From Candidatus Poseidoniaceae archaeon (GTDB lineage Archaea > Thermoplasmatota > Poseidoniia > Poseidoniales > Poseidoniaceae): a stretch of 8,854 nt of DNA. Positions 6,564-8,854 of this stretch are shown here, one piece after another. Under the pieces are notes generated by a model. The model ran no database searches and was not told the DNA's origin. It was given only the letters and a program-made list of their open reading frames with translations. The number at the start of each line of letters is the position of its first letter. Positions within the stretch are counted from its first letter, which is position 1. The position numbers and the translations under genes are program-made. The DNA lies in the NCBI GenBank assembly GCA_022451835.1, contig JAKUNX010000074.1, forward strand, positions 1 to 8,854, in the 5' to 3' direction.

Positions 6564-7339
6564 TAGTTCTGGATTTAATTTTGTTTATACTGCTCCTTTC
6601 TGCTTTAGTTTTGAGTTTTGTTTGGTTAATGAAAAAGTACACAAAAACTAGCTTTTATTTTGTTACATTTTTCTCAATATCAGTAATGCTATTTGGAGAT
6701 TATGAGTCTCTAAATTTGTTTTTCAAATTGAAAGTGATAGTAGTTGTTTTTCCAATTATATGTTTTGCATATCTGCAAGGTTTCAACTTCAAAATAAAAG
6801 AAAATTCATTTTTGATAGGTTTTTTAGAAATTGTTATACTCCTTAATATTTTGATGCCGGCAATTTATTCTTTGTCGTATTCAGATTATGCAATCTTTTT
6901 TATGGGACTTTGCTTGATACTTTCGATGCCGAATTTTGAACTCAACAAAAACGGATATTTAGGATTCAATGACCCGTTCTGGTGTTGCATATACACTTTT
7001 ACACTAATTTTAGGATTCCTTAGATTTGATGGGCATACTGAGTATATTATACCAGGAATTATCATTCTAACCTTAGGAATACTTCAGCCTGTCTTTACTA
7101 ATAACTGGTTTGAATGGCTTAATTTTAGAGTCTACAGCCTTTACCTAATCATAACACTTGATCTAATTGGAAGGGATGGAAATCTTGGATTTTACGAATC
7201 AATTTTGCCAGATTTAGTTCAATACACTAAACTAGATAATACAATCAATATAATTGCAACATGCTTATGCATGATAGCTTGTTTGACATTGGTGCATAAA
7301 AGGGTAAGAGTGCAACAACCGATTATGATAATTAATTAA
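6560..7339 (+). CDS. Multi-spanning membrane protein of unknown function (259 aa)
   Basis: I do not recognise this protein. It has about eight or nine hydrophobic helices, starting with VLDLILFILLLSALVLSFVW and ending with IIATCLCMIACLTLVHKR, joined by short loops. Loop residues that may matter are FDGHTEY in the middle and NNWFEWLNFR after it; there is no D-x3-H-x12-H site. It looks even richer in A+T than its neighbours, as hydrophobic genes often are. The start lies 6 nt after the stop of the PmoC-like gene, so the two are very probably co-transcribed and may form a complex; it is the last gene of the operon. It has no ATG start: GTG 6560 directly follows an in-frame TAG. The convergent oxygenase gene ends 26 nt downstream. 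The ORF is real by length and membrane pattern; function is unassigned. Confidence 0.75.
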   Translation: MVVLDLILFILLLSALVLSFVWLMKKYTKTSFYFVTFFSISVMLFGDYESLNLFFKLKVIVVVFPIICFAYLQGFNFKIKENSFLIGFLEIVILLNILMPAIYSLSYSDYAIFFMGLCLILSMPNFELNKNGYLGFNDPFWCCIYTFTLILGFLRFDGHTEYIIPGIIILTLGILQPVFTNNWFEWLNFRVYSLYLIITLDLIGRDGNLGFYESILPDLVQYTKLDNTINIIATCLCMIACLTLVHKRVRVQQPIMIIN

Positions 7340-7365
7340 TCAATTTAGTAATCTAATCTATTGAA

Positions 7366-8277
7366 TTATGATACGAAGTATCCCAATATGAATGCAATTG
7401 ACAACTTCATTGGAATGAAAATATTCCTAAGGCTTTGTTTTGGCTTTATCATTTCCTTTTTTGTTAATCCTGTTTTGAACCAATAAGTCATATTGATATT
7501 CAGGTCATCAATATGTTCTACAAAATGGAACCAACCCGAAGGTATGAACAAGATGTCGCCTTCATTCAATTCAACCATTTGAGGTTGACAGTTTTGTTGC
7601 TGAATTGAATTGAAATTACCTTTTTTAATATCATGAAAGAATGAAAAAGGATGCATACTCATCGCTTTGAATGTCTTCAGATATTTCCAATCTTGAGGGG
7701 GAAACATCAGAAACTCTTTTTTCCCTTTGATCTGGAAATTCAAATTATTGTCGAGAGAATTATCATAATGAGTGATCGATTGAATCCCACCTCGACTCAA
7801 CCAAAAACCAACAGTGGATAGCCTTGATTGTGATATCAATGATTTTTCACCCCCATGTTCATGTAAAACCTCTTGAGCATGAGCCCATAATTCCGACCAT
7901 TGTTCTACCACAGAATCTTTTGTGAAAATATACGTGTCAGTACCCGATAACATTGTCCTCGACTGTTTAAGTTCTAAAAATTGATTTAGCGTAATTTTCT
8001 TTCCACTTAACGACTTTGCAATCTTCAAAATACTATCTGATGGATCGATGAATTTTCCAGTAGGAGACTTTCGTAAGCAAACTTGACTTTTACCTGCATG
8101 TTCTCTTAGCCAAGATTCATCCAAAATATCTTGAAATGAATAGATTGAATCTTGAGAGAGAACACACGGTGTGTTATTTTGAATAAACTCTCGAAATTCG
8201 TTGAATGAAGAGGCAATCTTGACCTGCTTAACTTTGGGTGTTTGGGTGGCAACCTCATCTTCACCCTGACTTACCAT
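7366..8277 (-). CDS. FIH-like JmjC/cupin_8 Fe(II)/2-oxoglutarate-dependent oxygenase (303 aa)
   Basis: The protein is a cupin-fold hydroxylase of the FIH/cupin_8 group, which uses Fe(II), O2 and 2-oxoglutarate to hydroxylate protein side chains or small molecules. The iron triad is visible: His170 and Asp172 in ITHYDN, and His251 in IPSGWFHFVEH. The block QIKGKKEFLMFPPQD parallels QIKGYK...LFPP of human FIH, making Lys187 the likely 2-oxoglutarate anchor. An N-terminal region of ~150 residues precedes the barrel. The last ~18 residues (IFIPMKLSIAFILGYFVS) are hydrophobic and could be a C-terminal membrane tail, which is unusual. ATG 8277 is preferred over TTG 8292 because a TATA-like box lies 28 nt before it. 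The gene converges on the KAS operon with a 26-nt gap, so a shared pathway is possible but not shown. Confidence 0.9.
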   Translation of the reverse strand: MVSQGEDEVATQTPKVKQVKIASSFNEFREFIQNNTPCVLSQDSIYSFQDILDESWLREHAGKSQVCLRKSPTGKFIDPSDSILKIAKSLSGKKITLNQFLELKQSRTMLSGTDTYIFTKDSVVEQWSELWAHAQEVLHEHGGEKSLISQSRLSTVGFWLSRGGIQSITHYDNSLDNNLNFQIKGKKEFLMFPPQDWKYLKTFKAMSMHPFSFFHDIKKGNFNSIQQQNCQPQMVELNEGDILFIPSGWFHFVEHIDDLNINMTYWFKTGLTKKEMIKPKQSLRNIFIPMKLSIAFILGYFVS

Positions 8278-8300
8278 GACATTGACACACAACTCTACTG

Positions 8301-8310
8301 ATTAATTATT
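8301..8310 (-). promoter_or_regulatory. TATA-like box of the FIH-like oxygenase gene
   Basis: AATAATTAAT on the minus strand is centred 28 nt upstream of ATG 8277. There is no Shine-Dalgarno sequence, which fits a leaderless transcript and supports the ATG over the upstream TTG. Confidence 0.5.
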
Positions 8311-8362
8311 ACGCCAACAAATGCTTTTTTTCGTTATGTGAAATTATGTTTGTTGTAATCAT

Positions 8363-8500
8363 ATGGTTGGTAAAGAATTTATGATTCGTAAAGCGTCAAC
8401 GATGCGAATTGCTTCCATCAAAGATGGTGGACGTGCCGAGAGATTGAACTCTGCAATCGTAACGCGAACGCATACAACTCTAACAGTTAAACAACACTAA
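8363..8500 (+). CDS. Doubtful small basic ORF (45 codons)
   Basis: An ATG-to-TAA frame encodes a Lys/Arg/Thr-rich peptide beginning MVGKEFMIRKASTMRIASIK and ending LTVKQH. Its 3' half looks richer in G+C than the surrounding spacer, which is the main reason for listing it. It lacks a good TATA box at -27 and a Shine-Dalgarno sequence, and I recognise no family. A second in-frame ATG lies at 8381. It could be a real small protein, a decayed gene fragment or chance; I give it little weight. Confidence 0.25.
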   Translation: MVGKEFMIRKASTMRIASIKDGGRAERLNSAIVTRTHTTLTVKQH

Positions 8501-8509
8501 AACTTGTTC

Positions 8510-8545
8510 GAGGGAATAGCCCTCATCTAAATGAGCTCGATTTAG
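8510..8545 (+). other. Two tandem small hairpins
   Basis: GAGGG (8510-8514) pairs with CCCTC (8520-8524) around a 5-nt loop. Two bases later CTAAAT (8527-8532) pairs with ATTTAG (8540-8545) around a 7-nt loop that contains the palindrome GAGCTC. They begin 10 nt after the small ORF's stop, and no U-tract follows, so this is not a standard terminator. An RNA element or protein-binding site is possible. Confidence 0.4.
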
Positions 8546-8798
8546 GCCGTGTACAGGTAAGAGGTGATTATGTTGGAGATTGAGTTTTATTCTGGCATAT
8601 ATTTTCTGTAACTTGGAACCTCGTATTTGCTATGTTTCAAGTGTCTTTGCCGTGATTGCCGAAATCATCTATCAATACATTAGTAGGGTTCTACCCACAA
8701 GATTAGAGTCATAAGACTAATAATTTGGTGTCAAAAGATAATACCCTAGTTATTTTTACTGTTTGCAGAAAAAAATCATCAAATTAGATTGTTAGGTA

Positions 8799-8807
8799 TT
8801 TTTATTA
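8799..8807 (+). promoter_or_regulatory. TATA-like box of the gene at the right edge
   Basis: TTTTTATTA is centred 27 nt before ATG 8830. This is the fourth box in the window with this spacing, and it supports a leaderless start there. Confidence 0.45.
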
Positions 8808-8829
8808 CTTGAGAGAAGTGCATCTTAAC

Positions 8830-8854
8830 ATGCGTGTTGCAGAGATGCTACCCT
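8830..8854 (+). CDS. Start of a truncated gene, product unknown
   Basis: ATG 8830 begins a frame (MRVAEMLP) open to the window's right edge. Only eight codons are visible, so no family can be named. It is listed because a TATA-like box sits at the expected distance for a leaderless archaeal gene and because a long non-coding spacer ends here. Confidence 0.4.

Larger units (their letters stand above)
8501..8829. other. Non-coding spacer of about 330 nt
   Basis: On both strands only frames of about 13 codons or fewer are present. Apart from the tandem hairpins and the promoter-like box near the right end I see no tRNA, CRISPR repeat or inverted repeat of note. The A7 tract at 8769-8775 may bend DNA upstream of the rightmost promoter. 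Confidence 0.5.

Noticed and set aside
6454..6651. 65-codon frame spanning the junction of the two membrane-protein genes
   Set aside because: Out-of-frame shadow of both real membrane proteins; no ribosome site of its own.
6560..7339. The last operon gene as a PmoA homologue, given its size (259 aa) beside a PmoC-like gene
   Set aside because: I could not match any PmoA motif as I recall the family; only size and membrane character agree, which is too weak.
8324..8331. T7 tract as a terminator
   Set aside because: It lies upstream of the leftward oxygenase gene and no rightward gene ends before it, so it more likely belongs to the promoter region.
8501..8530. tRNA-like TTCGA sequence near the hairpins
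   Set aside because: The TTCGA is not enclosed by a T-stem, and no acceptor, D or anticodon arm can be folded around it.

Overview
The window is AT-rich and reads best as a piece of an archaeal chromosome, most likely from a marine planktonic group such as Poseidoniales (Marine Group II); the phylum is inference. The archaeal reading rests on start signals. Four genes that begin transcription units (starts at 1969-, 2064+, 8277-, 8830+) have no usable ribosome binding site but carry an AT-rich TATA-like box centred 26-28 nt upstream of the start codon, as expected for leaderless archaeal mRNAs. Genes inside the main operon instead have Shine-Dalgarno-like sequences (GGGGGTT, GGAGGG, AGGTGG).

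Layout. Bases 1-806 hold the 3' part of an Old Yellow Enzyme family flavin oxidoreductase. It converges on a leftward gene (860-1969) for a FemAB/GNAT-like acyltransferase. A 94-nt divergent promoter region separates that gene from a compact rightward operon (2064-7339) of five genes: a CarB-like ATP-grasp ligase, a complete ketoacyl synthase III (KAS III) with an intact Cys-His-Asn triad, a half-length KAS III-like protein whose catalytic Cys is displaced by one residue, a 535-residue polytopic membrane protein, and a second, unrecognised membrane protein. A convergent leftward gene (7366-8277) encodes an FIH-like JmjC/cupin_8 Fe(II)/2-oxoglutarate oxygenase. The last ~560 nt are mostly non-coding, with one doubtful 45-codon ORF, two tandem small hairpins, and a promoter with the first codons of another gene at the right edge.

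The most striking feature is the 535-residue membrane protein. It has two D-W-H...PPH motifs whose spacing (D-x3-H-x12-H and D-x3-H-x13-H, 62 residues apart) matches, from memory, the two copper sites of PmoC of particulate methane monooxygenase (Asp156/His160/His173 and Asn227/His231/His245). A C-terminal extracytoplasmic beta-domain follows, beginning 'SAH' as in PmoB and CopC. No recognisable PmoA or separate PmoB lies in the window.

Working model (inference): the operon makes and oxidatively tailors a small acyl-derived molecule or unusual lipid. The KAS III pair would form the carbon-carbon or acyl-transfer bond (compare the PqsC/PqsB heterodimer), the ATP-grasp enzyme would ligate an amine or acid, the neighbouring acyltransferase and ene-reductase may contribute, and the PmoC-like membrane protein would supply metal chemistry at the membrane. 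I know of no described system with this gene set.
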